From: an uncultured Caryophanales bacterium
Lineage (GTDB): Bacteria > Bacillota_I > Bacilli_A > RF39 > UBA660
Direction of reading: 5' to 3'
DNA length: 43,533 bases
Assembly (NCBI GenBank): GCA_937897245.1
Contig: CALCBO010000047.1
Coordinates: forward strand, 1-43,533
Below the pieces are notes generated by a model that saw only the letters and a list, made by a program, of their open reading frames with translations, made no database searches and was not told where the DNA came from. Shown one piece after another: positions 25,571 to 32,146 of this stretch (position 1 is its first letter; every line of letters starts with the position of its first letter). Both the position numbers and the translations under genes were made by a program.

Positions 25571-25846
25571 TTAATTATTTTGCGAATAACTCATTATTAC
25601 ATCCATGATTTTATTTGCTGTATTTGTTGAAATTCCCTTGATTGATATGAGCATGTTATAAAACTCATCCTCTTCAAAGATTATTTTTTCAAACCTGTCT
25701 TCTTCCTCTTTTATGTCATTTAAAGCTTGAGTGTATCCATCATTATATAATTGTTTTCCAAACTGAACCAACCAGCTTCCAAGTTGTTTTTGGTTCATCT
25801 TTTTTATTCTGGACATAGTGGCAAAATCAACTTTAAATGTAGCCAT
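25571..25846 (-). CDS. hypothetical small helical protein
   Basis: 91 aa, no recognised family. A basic N-terminal helix (SRIKKMNQKQLGSWLVQFGKQL) is followed by an acidic helix (IKEEEDRFEKIIFEEDE) and a C-terminal segment with ISIKGISTNTANKIMDVI. The last part resembles a helix-hairpin-helix turn (IKGIS-TNTA), so DNA contact is possible but unproven. It lies 11 bases after the nucleotide kinase gene and is the last gene before dyad R2. AAGG lies about 8 bases before the ATG. Confidence 0.55.
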   Translation of the reverse strand: MATFKVDFATMSRIKKMNQKQLGSWLVQFGKQLYNDGYTQALNDIKEEEDRFEKIIFEEDEFYNMLISIKGISTNTANKIMDVIMSYSQNN

Positions 25847-25857
25847 AATTTTATTCC

Positions 25858-26361
25858 TTACTTAAGCATTTTACTTTTAAAGAATTCTATAAAATCATTT
25901 TCCAGATTTTCAAGTTTTCCGTTATTTTCAAAAACAAAATCATAATTATAATTCAAAACATTATCATCAGCCATATTTCCAAATTCATAAGGGTTCTGCC
26001 CTCTTGTGATCAATAACGTTTTGATTTCCGGATATTCAGAAACAAGCTTTTTAATTTCCTCAGGTTCCCTTACATGGATAAACAAAATCTGCTCTTTTCT
26101 AAAATCCTTAAATATTTTTATTTCATGGGCCATCTGTTTAAAAGGCAAATCATTATACTCACTGAATGCTAACTTAATATCGGATAAAAGCTTCCTGCCT
26201 TTTAAATCCTTCTGACCATTCCAGCCACCATAAACAGCAATAGCTTTTATTCTGTCAATTGAGCTAACTACCTTGGTGCCATAATGTTTCTTTACAATAT
26301 CACAGATTGTATCTTTTCCAACACCACCTTGGCCATTAATAATTATAATTTGTTTATCCAT
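25858..26361 (-). CDS. P-loop (deoxy)nucleoside monophosphate kinase
   Basis: 167 aa. P-loop NGQGGVGKDT at residues 9-18, followed by the KVVSSIDRIKAIA and LLSDIKLAFSEYND segments seen in phage dNMP kinases, and IHVREPEEIKKL further on. It would phosphorylate a dNMP such as dTMP for phage DNA synthesis. It lies two bases after thyX and in the same transcript, which supports a role in dTTP supply. GAGG precedes the ATG. The exact nucleotide preference cannot be read from sequence. Confidence 0.85.
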   Translation of the reverse strand: MDKQIIIINGQGGVGKDTICDIVKKHYGTKVVSSIDRIKAIAVYGGWNGQKDLKGRKLLSDIKLAFSEYNDLPFKQMAHEIKIFKDFRKEQILFIHVREPEEIKKLVSEYPEIKTLLITRGQNPYEFGNMADDNVLNYNYDFVFENNGKLENLENDFIEFFKSKMLK

Positions 26362-26363
26362 TC

Positions 26364-27008
26364 TTAAACCTCAATATCTTCCACAAATAAAGGAAATCTC
26401 TGTTTAAACTGATTTAAAATCATATTTGCAATTTGTCTCATTTGTGGATGAGCTGCATGACTACATCTTAATCTAAAGAAATGCCTCCACTCCCTTAAAT
26501 TCATTGTGATAAACATTTCAGTCTTAAGAGAATTTGGAAGAACAGACCTTGCTTCCTGCGGGGATGCTCCATTGCTGATCAAAAGGTTATAGGCTTCCTC
26601 TGCCTCTTTGCATGAATTATACCAAACAGAATACAAATAACGGTCACCCTCATTAAGAATATATTCGGGGGCAAAAAAATATGGCATAATTACAGTTATC
26701 TCATTTCCAAATTTATCATCAGCATAATTACAATATCTTGTACTTTCCTGGGAATAACTAGCAATTCTATGCCTTACAATTTCATGAGAGACGCCTCTGT
26801 CACAAATCACCTTAACAGTAACAGAAACATGTTCAATAACAGATTCATGCCCTCTTTTTAAAATGTTCCGAATAAACGTTCTTGCTGAACCATCTTTGAT
26901 TTTGCTTTCACTTTTGTAGCATACTCGCCCAGCTTTTTCAATCAGCATGATGGCATCATCTTCGGAAATATCACTTTCAATATAAACCTGTGGCTGTATC
27001 ACTTTCAT
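26364..27008 (-). CDS. thyX: flavin-dependent thymidylate synthase
   Basis: 214 aa, full length for the family. The ThyX motif RHRxxSxxxxSxR is present as RHRIASYSQESTR (about 79-91), with ESVIEHVSVT earlier and MNLREWRHFFRLR in the C-terminal part. It makes dTMP from dUMP using FAD and methylenetetrahydrofolate. The ATG at 27008 has GGAGG 9 bases upstream; the longer frame to 27032 overlaps it. It is followed by the dNMP kinase, and dCMP deaminase (40429) would supply dUMP. Dyad R3 lies directly upstream. Confidence 0.95.
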   Translation of the reverse strand: MKVIQPQVYIESDISEDDAIMLIEKAGRVCYKSESKIKDGSARTFIRNILKRGHESVIEHVSVTVKVICDRGVSHEIVRHRIASYSQESTRYCNYADDKFGNEITVIMPYFFAPEYILNEGDRYLYSVWYNSCKEAEEAYNLLISNGASPQEARSVLPNSLKTEMFITMNLREWRHFFRLRCSHAAHPQMRQIANMILNQFKQRFPLFVEDIEV

Positions 27009-27037
27009 TATTTCATACCTCCAATTTGTCACACAAC

Positions 27038-27167
27038 ATCATACAAGGCGTACAAGGCGCTTATAAGGCTCTGTAAGGCGTTTCAACATCATACATGAGG
27101 GAACATACCAGAAATCCATTGCAAGGCCATACAGAGCCTCACAGAGGCTTTTAAAGGCATTCTGGAT
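27038..27167. repeat. dyad element R3
   Basis: The left side (27041-27086) has degenerate AAGGCG copies, then one GGCTCTGT box and GGCGTTT. The right arm (27126-27152) has two inverted boxes, ACAGAGCCTCACAGAGG. The spacer contains GGAACATACC. It fills most of the gap between the thyX start and the stop of the gene at 27171 and comes within four bases of that stop. Confidence 0.85.
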
Positions 27168-27170
27168 TGA

Positions 27171-27560
27171 TCATTGAAACACAACACCCTTCGATTCAAG
27201 CCAATCCTCCAAATCTGCCATATATAACGTCAATTCTTGCAATCTGTCAACTTCAATACTAACTTCCCCATCATCCGTCTTTTCTGTGAATCGTTTTGTT
27301 GGAACTGGACAAATTTCCCCTTTGCCAATTTTATTTGCAAACTGTTTTGTAAAGTAAGACAAGAACAATCCAAACAAAATAATGATGCACACTATTGAGA
27401 AATTTAATAACGAGAACCTTCCAAGATAAAAACATACAAAAGGCAAAATCAAATTCAAAACAGATGAAATGTTTTTTAAATTACATGCAACTGCATAGAT
27501 TATATTTTCAATCAACTCCTTAAAAATTGATTTTGATACAAACAAGAAATCATTGATCAT
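27171..27560 (-). CDS. small membrane protein, two membrane segments
   Basis: 129 aa. Two hydrophobic segments (about 30-48, LNLILPFVCFYLG, and about 54-70, SIVCIIILFGLFLSYF) are followed by a cytosolic-type C-terminal domain with repeated acidic residues (EVSIEVDRLQELTLYMADLEDWLESKG). No family recognised. The ATG overlaps the stop of the RNase H gene by 4 bases. It could act in envelope change or exclusion, but nothing in the sequence fixes this. AAGGG lies about 8 bases before the ATG. Confidence 0.65.
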   Translation of the reverse strand: MINDFLFVSKSIFKELIENIIYAVACNLKNISSVLNLILPFVCFYLGRFSLLNFSIVCIIILFGLFLSYFTKQFANKIGKGEICPVPTKRFTEKTDDGEVSIEVDRLQELTLYMADLEDWLESKGVVFQ

Positions 27561-28051
27561 TTATTTGCTCCCTTTTCCTTCAGTGCTCTTGATGTTTCCT
27601 CCTTTGCAAGCTTATCAACAATCTCATTATAAGTTATTCCAGAATGCCCTTTTATCTTGGTAAATATGATTTCACATTCTGGATTTCTATTATTTATCAA
27701 ACCTAATAATTTTATTGACTGTTTCCACAAATCAACATTTTTAACATCTTTACCATTTTTGGTTTTCCAACCATTACTTTTCCAATTATACATCCATCCA
27801 TTCTCAAATGAATTTACAACATAAGCTGAATCTGAAAAGATTTCAAAAGCTCTATATTTATTACACTTTTTTATTATTTCCTTTAGCGCTTCTACTACAG
27901 CAATTAACTCCATTCTGTTATTAGTTGATTCTACCTCATATCCACTTAAGCAACTAACCTTACTCTCATATATGATCAGGGTTGCCCATCCGCCAGGACC
28001 AGGATTTTTTGAACAGGACCCGTCAGTGTAAATATTTATCTTGTTCCCCAT
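27557..28051 (-). CDS. rnhA: ribonuclease HI
   Basis: 164 aa. The RNase HI catalytic residues are all visible: D10 (IYTDGSCSKNPGPGG), E48 (NNRMELIAV), D74 (IFSDSAYVV), and a C-terminal KGHSGITYNEIVDKLA with the His and last Asp. It removes RNA from RNA/DNA hybrids during replication. The ATG at 28051 uses GGGAG six bases upstream; a frame extending to 28198 mostly overlaps the previous gene and is rejected. It overlaps the 65-aa Cys-rich gene by 29 bases. Confidence 0.93.
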   Translation of the reverse strand: MGNKINIYTDGSCSKNPGPGGWATLIIYESKVSCLSGYEVESTNNRMELIAVVEALKEIIKKCNKYRAFEIFSDSAYVVNSFENGWMYNWKSNGWKTKNGKDVKNVDLWKQSIKLLGLINNRNPECEIIFTKIKGHSGITYNEIVDKLAKEETSRALKEKGANK

Positions 28052-28220
28052 CTTTCTCCCATTCCTCACAGACCTGCCCAAAATTCTGGATATATCCGAT
28101 ATAGTGCCCGTCTTTCTCGCAATGACATAAAATGCCACCAAATTTTCCACCTTTTGAGCGTTTATTATTTCTGCATGAGCAACAACATTTTGATTCATCG
28201 GTTACTTCTGTCAGTTTCAT
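28023..28220 (-). CDS. small Cys-rich (zinc-ribbon-like) protein
   Basis: 65 aa with six Cys: CCCSC near residue 12-16, CHC near 32-34, and one Cys near 51 (VCEEW), plus basic patches. It probably binds zinc. It overlaps the previous gene's stop (ATGA) and the start of the RNase H gene, and has AGGAGG upstream, so it is clearly translated. The CEEWE end resembles small phage zinc proteins of unknown role. Function unknown. Confidence 0.75.
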   Translation of the reverse strand: MKLTEVTDESKCCCSCRNNKRSKGGKFGGILCHCEKDGHYIGYIQNFGQVCEEWEKDGEQDKYLH

Positions 28221-28564
28221 CTAACCATCCTCCTTGTTTTACTAAACAACATGATTGCAGATTTTGCTAATACCTCATAAAAGGAAATTCCATAACAAAT
28301 ACCAACTCTTTCCAGATTTGAAGCATTTAAAAATTCAAACTTCCAGATTATACCATCATCCGAACTAAATTCATCCGTAAAAATTCCCCTTGGAAGGATG
28401 TTATAATTTCTACACAAAACAAAGATACATTTCTCAATTTTTTCAATCGGAACAATGTCTTCTTTGCATTTTGCCAAAGGTTTTATTTTTCTTAATGCCT
28501 TTTGGATGATTTCTTTGTTTTTCTCATTTCTGCAATCCAGATTTAAAATCTGATTTGTATTCAT
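28217..28564 (-). CDS. hypothetical middle-gene protein
   Basis: 115 aa, no family recognised. Mixed alpha/beta: an N-terminal helix (NKEIIQKALRKIKPLAK), then IVPIEKIEKCIFVL, a central strand region (GIIWKFEFLNASN) and a hydrophobic segment (SFYEVLAKSAIMLFS) that is too short and polar to be a clear membrane helix. The ATG at 28564 has AGGAG at normal spacing. A longer frame to 28627 would run through the upstream hairpin and is rejected. It is coupled to the Cys-rich gene by a 4-base overlap. Confidence 0.65.
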   Translation of the reverse strand: MNTNQILNLDCRNEKNKEIIQKALRKIKPLAKCKEDIVPIEKIEKCIFVLCRNYNILPRGIFTDEFSSDDGIIWKFEFLNASNLERVGICYGISFYEVLAKSAIMLFSKTRRMVR

Positions 28565-28587
28565 TACAACTCTCCTAATATACAAAC

Positions 28588-28632
28588 AGGGCTTGTTTTC
28601 CGAGACCCCCTTTACCTCATCCAACAAGCCCT
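28588..28632 (-). promoter_or_regulatory. 10-bp leader hairpin before the 28564 gene
   Basis: AGGGCTTGTT (28588-28597) pairs perfectly with AACAAGCCCT (28623-28632) around a 25-base loop, just upstream of the ribosome site for the ATG at 28564. The minus-strand side continues GTTTGTATATT, a weak U-tract. It may be an attenuator or leader structure. The rest of the gap to 28777 has an imperfect CGGCC inverted repeat and a CCGGAACATTC sequence like the dyad spacers, but no convincing promoter. Confidence 0.5.
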
Positions 28633-28777
28633 TATAATGTGATCAAAATATAAACGGCCTCAATACGCTTTTATTATAAATACCCGGCCGAAGGTTTTAT
28701 ACTAGAACAATGGAATCACCCCTTTCAAATTACCATGGCTTTATGATCATTCCGGAACATTCATATATTTAGATAAA

Positions 28778-29491
28778 TCAAATGTCCCAATCATCATCTT
28801 CATCATCATCCTCGGCTTCCACCTCCGGAGCAGATGCCTTTGCCTTTTTCACAGTCGCCTTAGGACGGCGTGCCTTCTTTGCTGCAGGCTTCTCCGGCTC
28901 CTCCTCGGCATCCCACTCATCCTCGTCCTCGGATTCTGCAGCAGCTTCCTTTGCCTTCTTTGCATCATCCTTCTTGAGGAGGTCAATGTAAAACGCCTGC
29001 GGCTTCTTCGGAACAGCTGCCTTAATCTTCCGCTTCTTGCATTCCTTGAACAGCTCGATTGCTGTCATATCAGAATAAACATTTCCATCATCCGCCTCAT
29101 CCTCGGATTCATCCGCTTCTGCAGCCTCAGCAGCTTCCTTTGCCTTCTTTGCCTTTCTGGCTTCCCTGCGAGCCTTTGCCTTCTCCGCCTTTGTCAGCTC
29201 CTTCTTCTCCGGCTCCTCCTCTGTCTCATCCTCTGCATCAGCATCAACCTCGGATTCAACAACCTCATCCTCATCAACGGAATCACCCTTGATAAGCTTT
29301 GTAACTCTGTTTGCAGAAACAAAATCCAGATACTTAGCAAGGTCCGCAAATTCTTCGGCCGCCTTAGAAGTAACCTTTGTGATTTTGTAAGTGAGCACCG
29401 GGAACCTCTTCCCCATTTCAGCAATTGCCTCAAGGTCCTTGCCTTCCACCAGAACGTTTACCATTTCTGTGATCGAATAATTCTTTGCCAT
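28778..29491 (-). CDS. highly charged Ala/Glu/Lys-rich protein with HeH-like segment
   Basis: 237 aa. N-terminal domain (about 1-70: SITEMVNVLVEGKDLEAIAEMGKRFP), two long Glu/Asp/Lys/Ala-rich linkers, a compact central part (SDMTAIELFKECKKRKIKAAVPKKPQ, about 137-172) resembling SAP/HeH helices, and a very acidic end (DDDEDDDWDI). The base composition is clearly more GC-rich than the rest of the window. It probably contacts nucleic acid or proteins, but the function is unknown. GGAGG precedes the ATG. It is the second gene of the P2 transcript. Confidence 0.75.
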   Translation of the reverse strand: MAKNYSITEMVNVLVEGKDLEAIAEMGKRFPVLTYKITKVTSKAAEEFADLAKYLDFVSANRVTKLIKGDSVDEDEVVESEVDADAEDETEEEPEKKELTKAEKAKARREARKAKKAKEAAEAAEADESEDEADDGNVYSDMTAIELFKECKKRKIKAAVPKKPQAFYIDLLKKDDAKKAKEAAAESEDEDEWDAEEEPEKPAAKKARRPKATVKKAKASAPEVEAEDDDEDDDWDI

Positions 29492-29583
29492 GATTTTTAC
29501 CTCCTTGATTTAAATTTTAATTGGCTAAAATTATTGTTAACGATTTATCCCCGTATATGTCCGGTAGGGCAGACATTTTTTAC

Positions 29584-29877
29584 TTACTGGGCATTTGCCA
29601 TTTTCTCTTCCATAATATCAAAACACTGATCAATGTAATCACAAACAACGTCCCATTTTCTGTAGTTGGAAGTCATCTTTTTAACTTCTTCAAAAAGTTC
29701 AAATTCGGAAACATTCCTGAGGATTTCCATTTTCTTTTCACTTATCACAACATATGGAATAAATCCATTTCCACCAAGGTTATCACGAAACTCCCTTTTT
29801 GTTGTCGCCTGCATTGCAACACAAAATGTTGCATTTTTATTTTCCTTCCAGTGTCCAATAGCAAGAAATTTTTTCAT
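29584..29877 (-). CDS. hypothetical protein, first gene after promoter P2
   Basis: 97 aa, no family recognised. A short beta start (KKFLAIGHW), then CVAMQATTKREFRDNLGG and a helical acidic C-terminal half (FELFEEVKKM, YIDQCFDIMEEKMA). It has its own strong promoter (P2) and an A/C-rich leader with AAAGGAG 12 bases upstream of the ATG, so high expression is expected. Located before the charged 237-aa protein. Function unknown. Confidence 0.65.
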   Translation of the reverse strand: MKKFLAIGHWKENKNATFCVAMQATTKREFRDNLGGNGFIPYVVISEKKMEILRNVSEFELFEEVKKMTSNYRKWDVVCDYIDQCFDIMEEKMANAQ

Positions 29878-29947
29878 CTGTTTAATTCTCCTTTCAAAGG
29901 CAATTTGTAATGTTCATGTTTGATTGTTTTATTTAATTTGGAATTTC

Positions 29948-29976
29948 ATTATATCATACTAAAATATATTTGTAAA
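29948..29976 (-). promoter_or_regulatory. sigma70-type promoter P2
   Basis: -35 TTTACA (29971-29976), 17-bp spacer, perfect -10 TATAAT (29948-29953), followed by GAAATTCC and an A/C-rich leader to the ATG at 29877. It is the best consensus match of the four related promoters. Confidence 0.9.
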
Positions 29977-29994
29977 TAGGTTAGGAAAATGTTT

Positions 29995-30285
29995 TTATTC
30001 ATCATCCTCCCAGCCACCATCATCCTCATCAACAGATTCTTTTTCTTTTTCCGCCTTTTCAATTGCAAGGTTTATTGAATCCCTTAAAGCATACATTGCA
30101 TCAATGTTTTCAAGCTTTAATGCTCCCTTCAAAAATACATTAATGTTTTTACCTGTATCCTCATCCAGAACATTAAGCTGCTGTGCAATGTAAAAAGCCC
30201 CATTGGATGTTTTACTAATAACAATGTTTCTTATCTTTGAAACCTTAGCCCTACATAATTCCTCAAAATTAACTTTACTCTTCAT
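29995..30285 (-). CDS. small protein with acidic tail, SSB-like candidate
   Basis: 96 aa. A beta-rich core (KIRNIVISKTSNGAFYIAQQ, then NVLDEDTGKNINVFLKG) is followed by a helix (MYALRDSINLAIEKAEKEK) and a very acidic C-terminus ending GGWEDDE. Short acidic Trp-containing tails are typical of phage single-stranded DNA binding proteins, so an SSB-like role is suggested, though no OB-fold signature is certain. The ATG at 30285 uses GAGG; it overlaps the previous gene's end by 11 bases. It is the last gene before promoter P2. Confidence 0.55.
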   Translation of the reverse strand: MKSKVNFEELCRAKVSKIRNIVISKTSNGAFYIAQQLNVLDEDTGKNINVFLKGALKLENIDAMYALRDSINLAIEKAEKEKESVDEDDGGWEDDE

Positions 30286-30643
30286 TTTCTTCATCCTCTA
30301 TATTTGACTCGTACAAAACCTGAAATTCATTTGTCTCCTCACTGTTTTTAAGTGGAAGCAGATTTAAATTATCCATCTCAATAAAATCATTCAAACCATT
30401 AAAGGTAATCTTTGATTCACCATCCCCATCAAAAACAATTTGCTTAATTCTGAAAATTCCAAGCTTCATAACTTTTGAACCAGGAATCTTTGCCTTGATA
30501 GTAACATCATTGTTTAACATCTGCATCAATTTAATTGAGTTGACCAGTTCGGAATAACTGGCCCTCAATTTAAAATTAACAGAACCATTTGAAGACAAAC
30601 TGTGCCCATCATATTTAACTACCTGTTTTACTTTAACAATCAT
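30275..30643 (-). CDS. hypothetical replication/recombination-region protein
   Basis: 122 aa. Mostly beta-strand pattern (VKQVVKYDG, VNFKLRASY, VTIKAKIPGSKVMKLGIFRIKQIVF) with an acidic C-terminal tail (NIEDEENEE). No family recognised. It lies between a nuclease gene and an SSB-like gene and overlaps both by a few bases, so it probably shares their process. The ATG shares bases with the nuclease stop (TAATG), and AAGAAGG precedes it. The acidic tail recalls phage DNA-binding proteins, but this is weak evidence. Confidence 0.6.
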   Translation of the reverse strand: MIVKVKQVVKYDGHSLSSNGSVNFKLRASYSELVNSIKLMQMLNNDVTIKAKIPGSKVMKLGIFRIKQIVFDGDGESKITFNGLNDFIEMDNLNLLPLKNSEETNEFQVLYESNIEDEENEE

Positions 30644-31116
30644 TATTTAGCTGACCTTCTTTCTTTTTTATATCTGGAGTGGATTTCTGCTCTTATATCA
30701 TGCCTAGCACCATCCGAGGATTTGATCATTTTCCTCTCTGAGGCCTCTGGAAGGCTCTGTATGGCGTTTAAATCATTTTCCGGTACATTCATACGTTTAC
30801 CGGTTAAAATCGCTTCTGAGGCCTCACAGAGGCTTTCAGGGGTCACAACAAGGAAAACCTCATTTGTTTTAAGGAACTGTATTGCAAATACGGGGACCTT
30901 ATGAGCCACAATTGAATTATATTCAAGTGTATGTAAATCCTGCAGGTCTATCTTGATTGAATTTGCATCTGTGCTTTTAAGCTGGCATATTGCCAAATCA
31001 TTTTGACCATCCTCTTTAACAATCCATCCAGAACCGGAATTTGGTGTAGGGTCAAACCCTAATGATTTCATCACTTCCTTTTCATTCCTTCTATAGAATT
31101 TGCCAGACCTTTTCAT
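30643..31116 (-). CDS. PD-(D/E)xK-like nuclease (resolvase-type) with embedded dyad R4
   Basis: 157 aa. The N-terminal core has E12-14 (NEKEV), SGSGWIVKEDGQND with D40, and QLK at 45-47. This is the D...QxK pattern of small phage endonucleases related to archaeal Holliday-junction resolvases and VRR-NUC enzymes. The start at 31116 uses GAGGG. Residues about 93-127 are encoded by dyad element R4, giving SLCEASEAIL and IQSLPEASER from its two arms; the catalytic core lies before this part. The element may have been inserted and adopted in frame. Confidence 0.75.
   Translation of the reverse strand: MKRSGKFYRRNEKEVMKSLGFDPTPNSGSGWIVKEDGQNDLAICQLKSTDANSIKIDLQDLHTLEYNSIVAHKVPVFAIQFLKTNEVFLVVTPESLCEASEAILTGKRMNVPENDLNAIQSLPEASERKMIKSSDGARHDIRAEIHSRYKKERRSAK
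30737..30840. repeat. dyad element R4 (inside a coding region)
   Basis: Left arm 30741-30769 with two CTCTG boxes and GGCGTTT; right arm 30811-30836 with inverted CTGAGGCC and ACAGAGGC boxes. The spacer contains an extra inner inverted repeat (CCGGTA...TACCGG). It is the only one of the five inside a gene. It lacks the outer GGATT and ATCATAC flanks found on the others. Confidence 0.85.
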
Positions 31117-31117
31117 T

Positions 31118-31474
31118 TTACATTCCCTCAGTAAAATCCGTAATTGCAAAATCCATCAACATTTTTTCTATCATTTCATCTTTTAGGCAATTCTGAAAAT
31201 ATCTCAATCCAGTAGCACAAATCAAAGTTAAATCAAGATTTCTTCTTGGCATAACAAATTCTTTTGTATATACCTGAGATTCTCTCATTCCTGATTGCAG
31301 CAATATTATTTGCATAACCCAAGAATCAACCTCATCATTACCATTAAATGCAAATCTGGAAACAAACAAAATTTGATCATTTCCAGATTCATCTTTTGCC
31401 TTACACTTATACTCAAAGTAAATACATTTCTTTTCCAAGTAATCCCTGTGCTCAAGCTCTTTTAATTTTATCAT
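31118..31474 (-). CDS. hypothetical protein
   Basis: 118 aa, no family recognised. It begins with a charged helix (IKLKELEHRDYLEKK), has strands (CIYFEYKCKAK, QILFVSRFAF) and a C-terminal helical region (TLICATGLRYFQNCLKDEMIEKMLM). No Cys cluster or membrane segment. It overlaps the next gene upstream by 4 bases, lies 1 base before the nuclease gene, and belongs to the middle operon. AAAGG precedes the ATG. Confidence 0.6.
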   Translation of the reverse strand: MIKLKELEHRDYLEKKCIYFEYKCKAKDESGNDQILFVSRFAFNGNDEVDSWVMQIILLQSGMRESQVYTKEFVMPRRNLDLTLICATGLRYFQNCLKDEMIEKMLMDFAITDFTEGM

Positions 31475-31818
31475 TTCAAATTTCCTTTTGATGTTTTATA
31501 GTTCCGGAGAACAACCATTGCTATTCCAAACAATCTTTCTCTGTCACTTTTATTTAACTTACTCTTTATATAAAATCCGGTTGAACCATCAAAATCTTTT
31601 AAACAATAATAATATTGTGAGTTCCTTAAATCATCCTTTGATGCACTCCTTTGCATTTTCACAAGCTGCCTTGATAAATCATCAAAATCCTTATCCGGAA
31701 TAACCGATTCATTTAACTCATAATAAAGTAAACTATGAACTATAATCTGTCTCTGCAAATAAGAAATTTTTGTTGATTCATTCCAGTAAATAAATGGCAT
31801 CTGATCAAAATTAATCAT
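31471..31818 (-). CDS. small protein resembling the N-terminal (Ia) part of NAD-dependent DNA ligase
   Basis: 115 aa. The segment SYLQRQIIVHSLLYYELNESVIPDKDFDDLSRQLVKMQ resembles the Ia domain of LigA-type ligases (YY.LD.P.I.D.EYD.L...L). No adenylation or other ligase domain follows, so it cannot be a ligase on its own. Stand-alone versions occur in phages, with unknown role; NAD or ligase interaction is possible. It overlaps the next gene by 4 bases. GAGG is present upstream. Confidence 0.6.
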   Translation of the reverse strand: MINFDQMPFIYWNESTKISYLQRQIIVHSLLYYELNESVIPDKDFDDLSRQLVKMQRSASKDDLRNSQYYYCLKDFDGSTGFYIKSKLNKSDRERLFGIAMVVLRNYKTSKGNLK

Positions 31819-32125
31819 CCTCTGGAATTTCCTCTTTCAATACATCATTTACAGAGACATTTAATTCACCTTTCATTTTCAGCATCCTTTTCCGGTTATT
31901 TATTATTTTCATATCCTCAGCAGATTTCAGCTTACCGCTAACAATACAGCTTGCCTTTAATGTTTTTCTAAACAACTCATCAATGCATTCATCACACAAA
32001 GTGAAAAGAGTATTCCCTATGCAAACATCAAACATCTCCAGAGACTCTTTTCTTTTTGCATTACATGAACTACAGTAATAATCCTTCTTTGAAACTCTCA
32101 TTTTAATTCTCTTTTTAATTTTCAT
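31811..32125 (-). CDS. zinc-finger-like small basic protein
   Basis: 104 aa. Two Cys pairs (YCSSCNAKRK near residue 18 and LCDECIDE near 44) suggest a zinc finger, with a Lys/Arg-rich N-terminus and central region (IINNRKRMLKMK) and an acidic tail. It may regulate or bind nucleic acid. It is the first gene after the amidase/MBL gene and leads the small middle genes. GAGG lies about 9 bases before the ATG. Family not recognised. Confidence 0.65.
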   Translation of the reverse strand: MKIKKRIKMRVSKKDYYCSSCNAKRKESLEMFDVCIGNTLFTLCDECIDELFRKTLKASCIVSGKLKSAEDMKIINNRKRMLKMKGELNVSVNDVLKEEIPEDD

Positions 32126-32146
32126 TTTGCTTTTCCTCGTTTTTAT

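Noticed and set aside
27557..28198. Extended 213-aa RNase H with an N-terminal domain
   Set aside because: The extra part overlaps the Cys-rich gene in another frame and shows no family; the ATG at 28051 has GGGAG and starts exactly at the RNase H core.
28565..28777. Promoter in the 28.6-28.8 kb gap
   Set aside because: TATAAT-like sequences occur, but none has a -35 at suitable spacing or an extended -10; only hairpins are convincing.
31471..31818. NAD-dependent DNA ligase
   Set aside because: Only a short Ia-like segment is present; the adenylation motif, OB fold and zinc finger are missing.
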